The position numbers and the translations under genes were made by a program. Source: Rhyacophila brunnea (lineage: Eukaryota; Arthropoda; Insecta; Trichoptera; Rhyacophilidae). From it: a stretch of DNA of 64,000 bases. The notes under the pieces are model-generated. The model ran no database searches. It saw nothing but the letters and a program-made list of their open reading frames with translations, and was not told where the DNA came from. Below, one piece after another: positions 1 through 12,789 of the stretch (position 1 is the first letter of the stretch; every line of letters starts with the position of its first letter). The stretch spans positions 124,001 through 188,000 of the forward strand of contig JAGYXB010000956.1 of assembly GCA_022495005.1 (NCBI GenBank), in the 5' to 3' direction.

Positions 1-95
1 TTGCTCAACCTATTAGGTCCATACCCTGACTCACACACAAATTGAAAAACAATATGTGTACTTGCCAGACCCAGGATTCGAACCTACTATTTTAT
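1..95 (-). repeat. tRNA-derived SINE, partial (window edge)
   Basis: The body and box B (GGATTCGAACC on the plus strand) match the full copy at 63.7-63.9 kb. The tRNA head beyond box B is lost, and the tail lies outside the window. Confidence 0.7.
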
Positions 96-1450
96 GTAAT
101 AAAAATACTTTATGCAGTCAAATATTCAGTCAATAATCAAATGTTTAAAATAAATATAAAGGATAATAAGGTTTTAAAATTATATAAACAGATTATCTAC
201 AACGTTTAACGAATGTCCAGGCTTATGCTCTGAAAATACCATAAAACCTCCATTTTGACCTACGTGGCGCATGTGGGCCCTTAAGTTAAATTTATGCATT
301 TGCACATTTTATGTAATTGTTTCCAACATTCTGTAAAGAACTCTTGTAATCTGATCCATTACATTCCAAAGAAAATATCGACATTTCTGTGTTAATCAAT
401 GTTGTTTGAAGGCCAAGTCAGCCCAAAACATTCAAATTAATGTCATGTCGCTCTGCTACAAAAATCACTAAATTTCCCAGTTCCATATTTTCATACAAAA
501 AAGCAGTTGGGTTATATCAGAGACCGGCACGGTGACCAGAATCCATACCTATTTACGAAATGACAGGTGAAACGGAGTATTTTAAATAAAATTCTCCTAT
601 ATTATAGTATGTCTCAATTATATACATCGGTCTTTTCTAACGCATGTTATAGTATTGCATAAGTCAATGAAGGAATAAGACAGAGATTTGTATCGATGAA
701 GCGATTTGCAAAGTCGATTGTCAACACATGACTAATAACAGATAAGACGGGGTAAGAACAAAAAGTAATCAAGCCACAAAATTTATTTGTGTCTTTGATT
801 TTCAATATATCGCACCATCGCAACTAAACTGCCACAATCCAAAAAACGTCAAACAGAGAAAATGAGCTTTGAAGTTTTTACCTTTCGCATTTTTGTACTA
901 TGTTTTTGAAATATGTTTAGATATTGAATGAAGTTTTGACTTAATTTGATGACTTAGAGATATGAAATTTTCGGTACATATACTATGAACGATAGACAAT
1001 GAAACATAGTAATTAACTCGAAACATGTAAATTTGGACTTGTGGCGGTTTAGTTGCGAGGATGCGATATATTAAACTGCAAAGTTCTAAAAGTTCAATTA
1101 AATACGTTGTAGCAAAAATTTAAGTCAACAGCACTGGACCCTCACTCACTCGCCGATTTGGACGGAGATGTCACTACTTACATTTTGTGTATCCATGAAA
1201 TAAGGATATTTTAGATATATGTACACAAGAAAATCCTGACCTTATCTTAAAAGACAAAGATTTACATAGTACAAACCATTTTTCTTCGGGTGATAGAAGT
1301 CATAATACATGTTCGTCTGGAAATGTCGTATTAATTAAAAAATAATAAGTATATTATTATAGTTGCGTATTAGTTCTTTTGCTACTCATATTTTATATTA
1401 ATTTATGAATATTGTAAAGTGTGTGTCAACTATGTACCGTAAATAACATT
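96..1450. other. Intergenic, no recognisable feature
   Basis: AT-rich sequence with only short random open frames. I see no coding, RNA or repeat signal. Confidence 0.5.
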
Positions 1451-1559
1451 TTCCACTAGGTATTACCTAATTGTATCGTAAAAACAAAAATATGTTTAGG
1501 TATCGTGGAAACAGACGCCAACGTATTGCGATTGCATGTTTTGCAATGTATGCCCATGA

Positions 1560-1629
1560 CAGGGTCATAACGGAAAGACGTTGTTCCGAATGGGTGAAAC
1601 AGTGGCTTATGGAGTAGCAACATTTTAGC
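1560..1629 (+). pseudogene. PIF/Harbinger transposase relic, left half
   Basis: Plus-strand reading RRCSEWVKQWLME, a TAG stop, then QHFS resembles the RRWWV...WLxxR start of PIF/Harbinger transposases. It is interrupted at 1629 by the large insertion and continues at 9333. Confidence 0.5.
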
Positions 1630-2539
1630 TAGACCTTCCAAACCGGTTTTAACCGAAACCGTCTAACCGCGGGTTCCTGAACTAACCGAAAACCTGGTAA
1701 TTTTACGCGGTTAACCGGTTATTAGTAGATACCTACCTAAGTATATGAACCAAATTACTAAGAGACAAACAGCCAAAATATTATGTGAAAGCTTTTTTCA
1801 AAAATGTCACGACGTAACTAAAATTGCCTGCCTAAATTATTTTATTACCTACTTACCTACCCTTTAAATGTCTTACTTATTGTTATTGACGTTGAGTCAA
1901 ATTTCCTAGAATAAAATAGCGCGGAGGCATGCGCATGCATCTGACGAACTGTCCCACGGTCAATCTATTATAGAGAGCTGTGGGATAATATCCACTCCCT
2001 TGGGTTTTTTGCTTAATCCCCCAAATTGCGTACACTTGCCTTGTTCGTAAATAATTTGGCTTTTATAAAAACATATTGTAAATATTTTAATAATGTCATT
2101 GACAAACATCAAAGTACATAAATGGTAACATATTATGTTACCATGCCGTACGTGTCGTGGCAAAAATATTGTTTTGATTTATACATGTTTCAAAAGTCTA
2201 AATTATTATTTATTTTTATTATTGAATGATTGCAAAATCAAATAATATACCTTTTATTTTCCCAAATGTCCCACTGAGGCGGACGAAACCGGTCCTAATA
2301 TATTAATTAAAGTGGAATAAGTACAAAAAAAAAAAAAAAAATGCGTTTTATTAAATAAAAACAACAAAATAATATACCCTCAAATTGCTTATTTTAATCA
2401 CTGCATTGTTGTAAGTAGGTAATAAGATTCATGTTGTCATTGACAGGGTTTTCCAAAAATATCGAAGCTATGAAATTCTAAAAAGAGATTACAAATTAAT
2501 TACTTAATTGACTAGCTACTAACCACTTTTTATTAATAA

Positions 2540-3176
2540 CTAGCTGAAGTACCCGGCTTCGCACGGGGTCGCTCCGTGGTTATATTTATCTTAGATATTT
2601 GAAAAATAATAAGAGGTAATTATTTCTTTAATATTAAAATATCTGTGTAATACAATATGGCAATATGAAAATAATTATAATAGGAGTAAAGGCCAAACAT
2701 AAGAACACTAAATTAAAATCGAATCCAAAATATGAAAACGTTATTAATGTTATAAATATGTAGTAAAAAAAAAATCAAAATTGGATGGAACAAACAAACA
2801 ACAAACTTTGTATGTTATATAATAATAATTTAGAAACCGCACACAACTGACAAAAGTTTCATCGCAATCGGATGAATGGTATAGGAACGCATACGAATAG
2901 TAGAAGAAGATGATTTTCTAATTCAGAAACCTTCGTAGGCATGCGCATGACAACTCACCAAAGTTTCATTGCAATCGGATGAATGGTATAGGAAACGCAT
3001 AATGACAGACACACAGACAGACAGACATTCATTTTATACATTAGTATAGCCTATACTCTTCCCGCAAGTGCAAGCAATAAGTTTACAAAGTTTTATCGCA
3101 ATCGGATGAACGGTATGGCTGCGCATTAAATACGAACAAACAAACACACAAATATTAATTTTTATATATTAGAAGA
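2540..3176 (-). mobile_element. Helitron-like non-autonomous element (minus)
   Basis: On the minus strand it starts TC (TCTTCTAATATATAAAAAT), ends CTAG after a GAAGCCGGGTACTTC stem, and lies between A and T. These are the Helitron rules. It matches both ends of the copy at 4930-7155. Helitron assignment rests on the termini only. Confidence 0.55.
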
Positions 3177-3984
3177 TATTAATAATTTTTATAACTCACA
3201 TTTGATTTCTTTAGAAGTGAGTTCTTTGAAACAACCTACTTCAATTATTTATATGAATTAATGCATACATTATAATTTAGTAGAACTTTACTGTTGATGA
3301 ATAAAATGATGTATAAATTTGTTTATATAAGACATAAATAACTTAACTAGGCAGTTTCAAAAAACACTTCTGTAAAATATATTTTGTGTGTAAGAATGTT
3401 CTTTGAAAAATAATAATCATTATGTTTTTTATCTATCATGTAGGGTCGAAATTATAATCATATTAGAAAATATAACAGGTAGATACTTGACAATAATGAC
3501 TAAAGTCTTAGTACCCTTGCATAGGTACTTGATAATAATTAATTCTTTCTAGTATTAATTGTGACTTTCTGTGAATTATCGATTATTAAAATGCCAAACA
3601 ATTTAAAAAGATGTATGTACAACTATATAGTAGGCAATATTTATAACGACTTCATTTACCATAGACCAGGTATGTAGAATTTGAAGTAGGCTGTGAGGCC
3701 ACTGTCCAGTATCAAAATGCAGTGAGGCGTTACAAATTAAACAACACGTCATATATTTTATCATCCCTGGTAAATCCTCAATTTCCCATTTGTATATTGA
3801 CAAATTGAAAAATTGACAATAGATTAAAATTTGAAGAATTTGTTGTTTCGTTAATGTATTATCTCAGTACGTCTTCTTTGCGTCTCGTTTCACACTATGT
3901 AACCACTATTTTCTATGTTGAACATCGTGACACATTTAAATACTTTTAACTCTGCGTTGCAAGGAAAAAATATATGCCCATGAT

Positions 3985-4560
3985 ATGGTAAAAAGTTTGA
4001 ATGGATTTCAATTAAAACTCAAGTTATTCCTTCGACAAATATTGAATAAAAACGTGGACTACTTTCCAGCTTTGAAGTTGCTGAATATACCAGAATATAA
4101 ATTTGAAGAATATGGTAAAATTATTAAAGCTCTGAATGACGATTTTTTACAAAGATTTGGTGACTTCCGAAAAATTGAGACAAGTGTAGCAACAGTACGC
4201 GATCCATTTTCAATAGATATTGATAGTGTACTGACAGAGCTACAACTTGAGATTATTGGTCTGCAGTGTGACACTGATTTAAGAGAATTGCATCGTCGTG
4301 AAGATATATCCAAATTTTACAATGCCCTTAATTCAGACAAATTCGACCAACTTAAAGATTATGCAAGAAAAATGTTAGTTATTTTTGGATTAATCTATAT
4401 ATGTGAACAAACATTTTCGATCATGAACCTCAATAAAAATTCTTTACGATCAAAATATCTCTGATGCCCATTTACAAGCAGTTTTGAAAATATCAACCAC
4501 AAAATTAACACCTGAATTTGAAAAAATGTACAACACTTTCATTCTTCTTATTATTTTTTT
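3985..4560 (+). pseudogene. hAT-family transposase C-terminal fragment
   Basis: Residues such as DPFSIDIDSVLTELQLEIIGLQCD and ICEQTFSIMNLNKNSLRSKY are the hAT C-terminal dimerisation block of the ZBED5/EPM2AIP1-like group. A stop at about 4462 is followed in another frame by DAHLQAVLKIS, so a frameshift broke it. About 115 nt downstream a reversed CAGGGGCGGGCAAACTTTTT terminus ends near 4675, a typical end for this hAT group. Confidence 0.72.
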
Positions 4561-4929
4561 TGTAATGTTTATTTTTCGTGATAATAAATAGTGTAAATCT
4601 AAAAATGGTATTTTACTTGCGGCCCGCCGCTCATTTTGAATTTGGCCCTCCATCCAAAAAGTTTGCCCGCCCCTGGTCTAAACTATTATTAGAGTTCCAC
4701 CTATTTGTAAGTTTTAGGCACAAAATGCTATCAAAAACAAATGTCAAAAATAATACTCACTTCAAATCATTCAAAACTTTATTATGTCTTATCAATATTA
4801 TATCCGTAGATACCTATATGGCAGAAGCATATACCTACTTAAGTCATTTTTTCGCATTTTACAGGAGACGGTTTTTAAGGTTTAAAGAAGTGTCACAAAC
4901 CAGGATGTGATGGAAATTGGATTGTTTAA

Positions 4930-7155
4930 TCTTCTAATATATAAAAATTAATATTTGTGTGTTTGTGTATTTGTGTTTGTTTGTTCGTATTTAATGCGCA
5001 GCCATACCGTTCATCCGATTGCGATAAAACTTTGTAAACTTATTGCTTGCACTTGCGGGAAAAGTATAGGCTATACTAATATATAAAAATGAATGTCTGT
5101 CTGTCTGTATGTCTGTCTGTCTGTGTGTCTGTCCCGTATGCGTTCCTATATCATTCATCCGATTGCAATGAAATTTTGGTAAGTGGTTGTATGCACACCC
5201 ATGAAGGTTTCTGAATTAGAAAAATCCTCATCTTCTTCTTCTTCTTCATTCTATTTTCTTTTATTCGTATGGTTCCTATACCATTCATCCGATTGCAATG
5301 AAATTTTGGTAAGTGGTTGTATGCACATCCATAAAGGTTTTTGAATTAGAAAAATTATCATCTTCTTCTTCATTCTATCTTCTTTTATTCGTATGGTTCC
5401 TATACCATTCATCCGATTGCGATGAAACCTTCGTCAGTTGTTGTGTTAACACCCGCAAAGGTTTCTGAAATAGTACAACTATCTTCTTCTTCTTCATTTT
5501 ATCTTCTTTTATTCGTATGGTCCTTATACCATTCATCCGATTGCAATAAAACCTTCGTCAGTTGTTGTGTTAACACCCGCAAAGGTTTCTGAAATAGTAC
5601 AACCATCTTCTTCTTCTTCATTTTATCTTCTTTTATTCGTATGGTCCCTATACCATTCATCCGATTGCAATAAAACTTTCGTCAGTTGTTGTGGTAACAC
5701 CCGCAATGGTTTTGAATTAGTACAACCATCTTCTTCTTCTTCTTCTTTTTCTTCTATTCTATATTCTTCTATTCGTATGCGTTCCTATTCCATTCATCCG
5801 ATTGCAATAAAATTTTTGTCAATAATTGTGCCAACACCCGCGAAGGTTTCTGAATTAGTACAACCATCTTCTTCTTTCTTCTTCATTCTATCTTCTTCGT
5901 ATGGTCCCTATACCATTCATCCAATTGCGATGAAACCTTCGTCAGTTATTGTGGTAACACCCGCAATGGTTTTGAATTAGTACAACTATCTTCTTCTTCT
6001 TCCTTGGTTCCTATACCATTCATCCGATTGCAATGAAATTTTGGTAAGTGGTTGTATGCACATCCATGAGGTTTCTGAATTAGAAAAATCATCATCTTCT
6101 TCCTCTTCTTCATTCTATCTTCTTCTATTCGTATGCGTTCTTATACCATTCATCCAATTGCGATGAAAATTTGACCAGTTGTTGTGCGCAAGCCCGCGAA
6201 GGTTTCTGAATTAGTACAACCATCTTCTTCTTCTTCTATTCGTATGCGTTCCTATACCATTCATCCGATTGCAATGAAACTTTGGTGAGTTGTCGTGCGT
6301 ACGCCTGCGAAGGTTTCTGAATTAGTAAACCATCATCTTCTTCTTCTATTCGAATGCGTACCTACACACATTCATCCGATTGCAATGAAACTTTGGTGAG
6401 TTGTCGTGCGCATGCCCACGAAGATTTCTGAATTAGAAAATCATCTTCTACTTCTATTCTTATGCGTTCCTATACCATTCATCCGATTGCAATGACATTT
6501 TGATCAAGTGTTGTGCCCTTGCCAGCAAAAGGTTTCTGAATTAGTACAATCATCTTTTTCTTCTTCTATTTGTATGTTCTTATGCCATTCATCCGATTGT
6601 GATGAAATTTTGACCAGTTGTTGTGCGCAAGCCCGCGAAGGTTTTTGAATTAGTACAACCATCTTCTTCTTTTTCTATTCGTATGCGTTCCTATACCATT
6701 AATCCGATTGCAATGAAACTTTGGTGAGTTGTCATGCGCATGCCCATGAAGATTTCTGATTTAGAAAATCATCTTCTTCTAATATTCGTATGCGTTCCTA
6801 TACCATTCATCCGATTGCGATGAAACTTTTGTCAGTTGTTGTGCGCACACTTGCAAAGGTTTCTAAATTATTATTATATAAAATACAAAGTTTGTTGTTT
6901 GTTTGTTCCATCCAATTTTGATTTTTTTTTACTACATATTAATAACATTAATAGCGTTTTCATATTTTGGATTCGATTTTAATTTAGTGTTCTTATGTTT
7001 GACCTTTACTCCTATTAGAATTATTTTCATATTGCCATATTGTATTACACAGATATTTTAATATTAAAAAAATAATTAACTCTTATTATTTTTCAAATAT
7101 CTAAGATAAATATAACCACGAAGTGACCCTGTGCGAAGCCGGGTACTTCAGCTAG
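4930..7155 (+). mobile_element. Helitron-like element swollen by a minisatellite
   Basis: 5' TCTTCTAATATATAAAAATT after A (4929), 3' GCGAAGCCGGGTACTTCAG CTAG before T (7156). About 300 bp at each end match the inverted copy at 2540-3176; the extra 1.6 kb is the tandem array. No Rep/helicase coding sequence is seen. Confidence 0.55.
5140..6870 (+). repeat. Minisatellite, about 110-bp units
   Basis: About 14-15 imperfect copies of a unit with CCATTCATCCGATTGCAATG, AAGGTTTCTGAATTAG and an (TTC)n run. Units vary in the TTC run and in a TTGTGCGCAYGCCCGC part. The single unit in the 2540-3176 copy marks the ancestral state. Open frames across it are by-products of the repeat. Confidence 0.8.
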
Positions 7156-7529
7156 TATTATTATAAAAAAAACTAGTATATTTTTAAAATATATTTAATA
7201 AAAAAAGAAAATCAACTAATTCAATGAGTTATTAAGCATTTAATGACATATGAGGTTTTGGCATAAAAATATTTTCAACATTTTGACATATCATTTACAA
7301 TAATAGATGTTTTATTATAGAAAAACTTATGAAATTAAAACAAGAGCATGGAAATTAAATGAAAACATGATAAAATTGAACTAACAGTGATAATAATAGT
7401 TGGTAAACAGTTGTTTATGAGTATTACTTATAGTATTTATATAAAAAAAATTAACAGGTATTTAAATTTATATAAAATGGACGATAAACCGGATCTATCA
7501 ATGGCAATAAACTGATGAGATCATCTTTC

Positions 7530-8860
7530 TTAGATTGATTTATTGGCAGAGGATTGTTATTATAGCATTGCTTAATGTTAACAATGTTCTTTCTTCCTCT
7601 TGTCGTATGGCGTAAATCAAGTTGAAGAAATGGGTCACTTCATGTAATGAATATTTAAATTTTATTAAACCAAACTCCTTCTCATACCTTAACCATCTAA
7701 TTTTGTTCCAAACGACATTTTCTCCAACTGTATTAATTTTTCGCTTCACCAGTTAATTAGAAAAAAGTCTTGAATAATTGTAAATCTCATCCTGAGACAT
7801 CTATTTAACAATAAAAGATTTCTTGCCCCTTACGGTTCTAACAAACTGATACCAATCATGAGGAATATTAATTTCTATGTTGGAAGTTTTCTTGGCTTTT
7901 CCAATACGTGAATGGTCAGTGTCACATTCAAGTCGCGTATGGCCTGGGAGCAAATATTTATGATCCATGACCTGGATAGTTGGTGATGTACTTACAAAGT
8001 AAGATAGAGCTGCAGTTATTATGTTATTTTTATTTTGTCCCGGACAAGAATCAGAGGATGCAATAACACTTTCAACAGTTGGACTTAAGGTATTCAGAAT
8101 ACTTATCACACAAAACGCTATTTCGTTGGCTCCCCTTGCAGCTATTCCCTCGTGCCACATATAACATGAGGTTTGGTTCGATGTGCAATTTCTTACGGTC
8201 AAATTATGTGTACAATTGCCTTTTATAGTACACTATATTCGAGTTAAGAGAAGGCGTTGGCAAACACTGCTGCAGGTTGAATGCTAAAAAAGCACTTTTA
8301 CCTTCAGATTGGAGAGCTTTGGTCTTTGGTTTTTTTTAATTCATAGCCTTCATCTGCCACTTGCAAACTTGTCGGTTTCCAATTTTTGTTTTATTTGTAA
8401 ATCTGTAGCACATTTTTATTGAATATTGTATGTATAACAAGTTTTTCATGTGTTTTTGCTAGGTACTTTAAATTTATATCCGGTGTTTTTAAAAATTGAA
8501 GCATACATACTATAATGACACAGGAATCATATTTTTTTCCGTTTGCATATCACAATACATTTCAAACATTTTTGATATGTTTAGCTGCCCAGACAGGTAT
8601 TCTTTGGATGTGCGACGACGTGAATAATGACCGTCATGTTTAGGAAAGCTTTTTATGCGTGCAATAACTTCTTCCCTTTCGTTTGTTTTCTTGTTTATGG
8701 GTTTGTGTTTTCCACGATTATCATTACCAATAAATCCTGTATCTTTACTTTGTTTGCAGTGATTCCAAAGACATGTGAAACATTTTTTTGCATACTTTAT
8801 ATTCCAGTCCCTCTGTATTGCTAATTTTATAAATTCAAAAAAGACGGCTGCCAAAAATGC
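7530..8860 (-). pseudogene. Degraded transposon protein of unnamed insect family
   Basis: Three minus-strand pieces in order: 8854-8510 (HYSRRRTSKEYLSGQLNISK), 8202-7801 (SDSCPGQNKNN, then DHKYLLPGHTRLECDTDH) and 7749-7540 (VVWNKIRWLRYEKEF). I recall this order of motifs in a multicopy insect protein family that behaves like a DDE-type transposase; I cannot name the superfamily. Frameshifts separate the pieces. Flanks at 7240-7300 and 8925-9030 share CATATNAG and TTTTGGC words that may be element ends. Confidence 0.5.
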
Positions 8861-9332
8861 AGAATACCATAGATAAGTCTGCGCATGCGTAATTTTATAT
8901 TATGCAAAAGCGTATATGTCAGAGATATATGCTTTTGCCATAACATAAAGTAGGCATTTTTTGACATATTGGCATTCAAATCTCAAAATCGCCAAAACAC
9001 AACTTATATGCTTCTGCCATCGAGGTACGGATATGTAGGTCTACAACAATTAATATTAATAAAATGATCCTTTTCAATAATACGTGTCTGGATCCAGAGC
9101 ATGAACAAGGGGGTAGTAGATTCAGCAAGTGGATAACATTATGTTATATCTCATTAATCGGGAGGTGGCTAAAATTCACGTCTAATTGTCGAGTCAAAGA
9201 GAAAAAATGTGCAAAAAATAATATCAAAAATACTTGAAAATTCATTTTTTAAATACGACGGTTAAAACCTGTTAGTTCGCAAATTAACTGCTAACCGGAT
9301 AGTATTTTTCCTCCGGTTAATTGGAAGCTCTA

Positions 9333-9455
9333 ATTTTAGCCATATTCCTTTGTTAAAAGTCATACGAGAAAATGATCCAGACGATTATAAAAATTATTTA
9401 CGAATGGATGGAGAAATGTACGATCACCTGCTGACAAAGTTACGTATCAGTTGAC
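9333..9455 (+). pseudogene. PIF/Harbinger transposase relic, right half
   Basis: Reads ENDPDDYKNYLRMDGEMYDH, then LLTKL, the conserved N-terminal 'DPxxYxNYLRM' block of Harbinger transposases, then a stop. Together with 1560-1629 it shows the pre-insertion site was inside this relic. Confidence 0.55.
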
Positions 9456-9583
9456 CAAGCAAAATGCTGTGATCGGTAAATTGATAATAATTACACATTA
9501 GTGAAACTATGATTTATTTTATCAATGTCATTGATGTGTATTTTACATCAATTTGTCTCTAAACAACTATAGACATAATAATT

Positions 9584-10720
9584 CTTCTTCTTCTTTCACC
9601 CTGTCACGTCCCAACATTGGGGCATAGGGCAAGCACAAGTTGGCGCCACTTCCCTCGGTCCATCGCCAACTCCTGTGCCTCCTGCCATGTCAGACCTGCA
9701 GCACGTAGGTCGCTTTTGTAGCATCGCTGCAGGGTGAGGGAGGGCCGGCCACGGCGACGGAACCCTTGGAGGCTGTGCCACAAGGGTACGAAGTGCCGCA
9801 CTCTTTGGCGGCATCCGGAATACATGTCCCAGCCACGTAATTCGTCTCTTCGTGATAACTTCAATCACCGAAGGCTGTTGTGTCTGCTCACGAACTCGGA
9901 TATTTGTAACGCGGTCGTACCAATGTACCCCTAAGATTCTGCGGAGACATCGATTCTCAAAGCTCAAAAGCCGTGACTCTTGAAGCTTCGTAAGATGCCA
10001 TGTCTCACAGCCATACAGGAGCACAGGTAGCACGCACGCGTTAAACAAACGACATTTGGTCCTCACAGAATACAGCCTTGACCTCCATGCGACTCTAAGT
10101 TGGTTGAACGCAGAGCCCGCCACACCCATGCGGATTCCAAGCTCACTAGAAATACCACCATCATCGGCAACCGTGGCACTCAAGTACTTGAATCTGGACA
10201 CCAGCTCGACGGGCAGACCAGAAACCCGCAGAGGAGTGTCGGCGTCGATGCAAGCAGCACTGCACATGGATTTGGTCTTAGCGGCATTCAGATGAAGACC
10301 CACACGCATCGAGTTCGCGGCTAGCCTGTTTACGGTCACCTCCAACCTCTCGATCGTCGAGTCAAACACGACTGCGTCGTCTGCATACTCCAAGTCGCAC
10401 AGTCTTTCTTCGCATAGATCGCTTGTGTCATCATGATGTAGGCGTATCCCACTGTCGGGGCAAACCGTCTTAAGCATTTTGAAATCCATCATGATGATAA
10501 AAAGAAAGGGCGCAAGTACACATCCTTGCTTGACTCCTGACGTGATTTCAAAGAGGTCAGAGGATGTTCCGGCTGCTCTCACGCGACACTCTGTATTGGT
10601 GTAGAGAGCACTTATCACGGCGACCAGTTTCCGTGGGACACCATATCCTAGCAGAATTTGCCACAGAGATTCACGATGAGGACTGTCAAATGCTTTTTCA
10701 TAGTCCACGAAGCAGCAGGC
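9584..10720 (-). mobile_element. 5'-truncated LINE, RTE-like
   Basis: Flanked by a perfect 12-bp duplication GACATAATAATT (9572-9583, 10721-10732). The 3' end on the minus strand is a (GAA)n tail at 9584-9595, as in microsatellite-tailed LINEs. The 5' part, including the endonuclease, is missing. Confidence 0.85.
9596..10708 (-). pseudogene. LINE reverse transcriptase (partial, mostly open)
   Basis: 370 codons: FDSPHRESLWQILLGYGVP, TSGVKQGCVLAPFLF, catalytic LEYADDAVVF, the thumb FKYLSATVADDGGISSELGI, then LLYGCETW and RRITWLGHVFRMP. This is the RT-to-C-terminal part of an endonuclease/RT LINE (RTE-like; clade uncertain). The final about 50 codons shift frame relative to a second reading (9604-9864) that holds the true tail. 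Confidence 0.85.
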
Positions 10721-11519
10721 GACATAATAATTAACAAAGTAAAATTATTCATGCATCAATATCATTCAAGAATACATTCATTAAACATAAGCCCTGTGTA
10801 TTATCTCCGTGAACCTAACCTCCACAGTTTCTGACGCTTGGCACAAACTTTACGTTTATGGACACGTCCATTGACAGCTCGAAAGATTTAAATGGGGTAG
10901 TTTGAACTGACCTGTGGTGTGTCCACTAACACAGTGCTCCGCAACCTTTTCTCATCCACGGCACACCAATGGTCTTCCCAGAATTCCGCGGCACACCACA
11001 CATACACCAAAACATGGACCCCATATCCTGAAGCGGGATCCTTGGCGGGTTCGCTAAGGTTAAAGACGGTGTAATACTCTGATGTAGCATTTTCCAAATG
11101 GTGTTTGAAGTAAAATTCATAGTGATTTTTTGTATTTATTAATACATCCACTTGAATTATGGTTAATAATTGTCATGTTAAGAATAATTAGTTGTTGAGT
11201 ATTGACATGATAATAAAAAAATGCATCGCATATTCAGATACTATAATATCAGTGTAATAAAATACCGCCGCAGGCGACTTTTTTTTTACTATTTGTGTTC
11301 ATCTCACTTATCTGGTTGACCTACCACGCCGCCTCTCCTAAGCCTGGGGGCCATGCACCAAAATTACATTAATTTTTTTTATTTGATAAATAATTAAATA
11401 CCGCACGAGGAAGAGGAAGAACTAAATGTACATATTTCCATGTATTTGTATTATCAATATAACTAATTAACGTGATACCTGAGCTTGTTTCCATGAACAT
11501 AAAAGTTTTATATATTTTG

Positions 11520-12090
11520 GCTTGATATTTGAAAGAGCAACCCGAAGTTCTTGGTCAAGACCCCTCAAGCACGACTGCTTATCATTTTTAATTATAACTT
11601 GAGTTGAAAAACTTTGCCCACCTAGATGTCGTAGAAAATGGGAGCTAAACTACGATAGCCTTATCGGAAATCCGTGGATATTCTTTATTAACCGAAATCC
11701 AGAAAATAGCCAATGGAACATCGGCAAAGTTCAGTTTTAGCATCCTCTCGAATTTATAGGAAAAACGCTTCAATAGAATTTTCAGCATTGGTTGCAAAAG
11801 GGTTTCGAATCCTAACGTGTTGATTGTATGAAAGTAATGATGAAATTTCTTTTGCAGCAAAGTTAAATGTTTTTAAGCCGAATCCTAAATTAATTGCTTA
11901 TTTTCAATGGTCTGGTAGGTCCTTTGGTACATTTGTAGTGTAGAGATCCTTGTCTTAACTCCTTCTGCCAAAGTTCATGTTTATTTTCGAATCCTTCCAA
12001 TTTATTAGAGCATGCCGATATATTTTCATTCTGACCTTGCATTGTTTTATTAAGTTCATTCAGGTGCTCAACCACCAAACTCAATTACCA
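11520..12090 (-). pseudogene. hAT transposase C-terminal relic
   Basis: Minus-strand pieces HLNELNKTMQGQNENIS (12.07-11.9 kb), LNFADVPLAIFWISVNKEYP and ISDKAIVV (11.75-11.65 kb), then a broken LPFSTT...VGKV...GVLTKNF part. Order and motifs fit the ZBED5-like hAT group. Several stops and frameshifts. Confidence 0.65.
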
Positions 12091-12414
12091 GCCATGTACA
12101 CAAATTTGACTATTAAGTAGGGGAAGCTGTTGTACCTTGGACATGGTTGTACCTCAAACACATGCATGTTTTTGTATATTGGCGCCATTTTATCTTGAAA
12201 TTTACAATAGTAGTTTGAACACATTCCTCTCGGTGGATACTTGACGCTAGTTTCAGACGGCAAGCGGCACGGTTGTTTATATGAAGTGATTTTGAAAATT
12301 TTCGTTCGTAAAAGTAAGTTTTTTTCATTTATTTTTTGTATAAATATATGCCATACTATGTTTCTTGTGTGAATAAGTAATTGTGTTAAATTGAATTAAA
12401 TCTCATGTCTATAA

Positions 12415-12505
12415 AACGCAATTTTTTTTTTTTTGTAGTAGTGTTTTAATTTTTATTAAAAGTGGAATAAGTACTACAAAAAAAAAAAAATTGCGTTTTA
12501 TTAAA
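12415..12505. repeat. Short foldback repeat
   Basis: TAAAACGCAATTTTTTTT followed about 35 nt later by its complement. The right arm AAAGTGGAATAAGTAC-A(n)-TGCGTTTTATTAAATAAA also occurs alone at 2309-2365. Confidence 0.55.
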
Positions 12506-12789
12506 TAAAAACAACAATACAATGCAGTTCCATGAGTTGACAGTTAACAAAATAAAAGAGATATGTCTATAACATTGGGTTATTATAGATTTTGTATTCC
12601 TTACCTAAAAAAAACTATTAATTGTTTTTGTCATTTTGGCGTGGTGTTGTACCTTGGACATAACAAATGCGTTGTACCTCGAACATGTCCAAGGTACAAC
12701 GCGTTTGCCACCCATATTGTGTATGACTATGATTAGTATTGTTCATTCATTTAAACATTCAATTTAATTCAAACTATTGTTTAAGCTTG

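Larger units (their letters stand above)
1630..9332. mobile_element. Large composite insertion with hAT-like ends
   Basis: The ends begin TAGACCTTCCAAACCGG (1630) and, in reverse, TAGAGCTTCCAATTAACCGG (9332). They are flanked by a perfect 8-bp duplication ATTTTAGC (1622-1629 and 9333-9340), the length made by hAT transposases. The 7.7 kb interior is mostly later insertions. No intact transposase belongs clearly to these ends. Confidence 0.6.

Noticed and set aside
3603..4675. Full-length hAT element around the 3985 transposase with left end at TAGACCAGG (3662)
   Set aside because: The left word lacks the CAGGGGCGGGCAAAC continuation and no 8-bp duplication matches the right end.
5567..5980. 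137-codon open frame rich in SSSS
   Set aside because: It is the minisatellite read through; period and TTC runs explain it.
9604..9864. Separate gene from the second LINE reading frame
   Set aside because: It is the frameshifted C-terminal tail of the same LINE protein, matched by the 13.8 kb copy.
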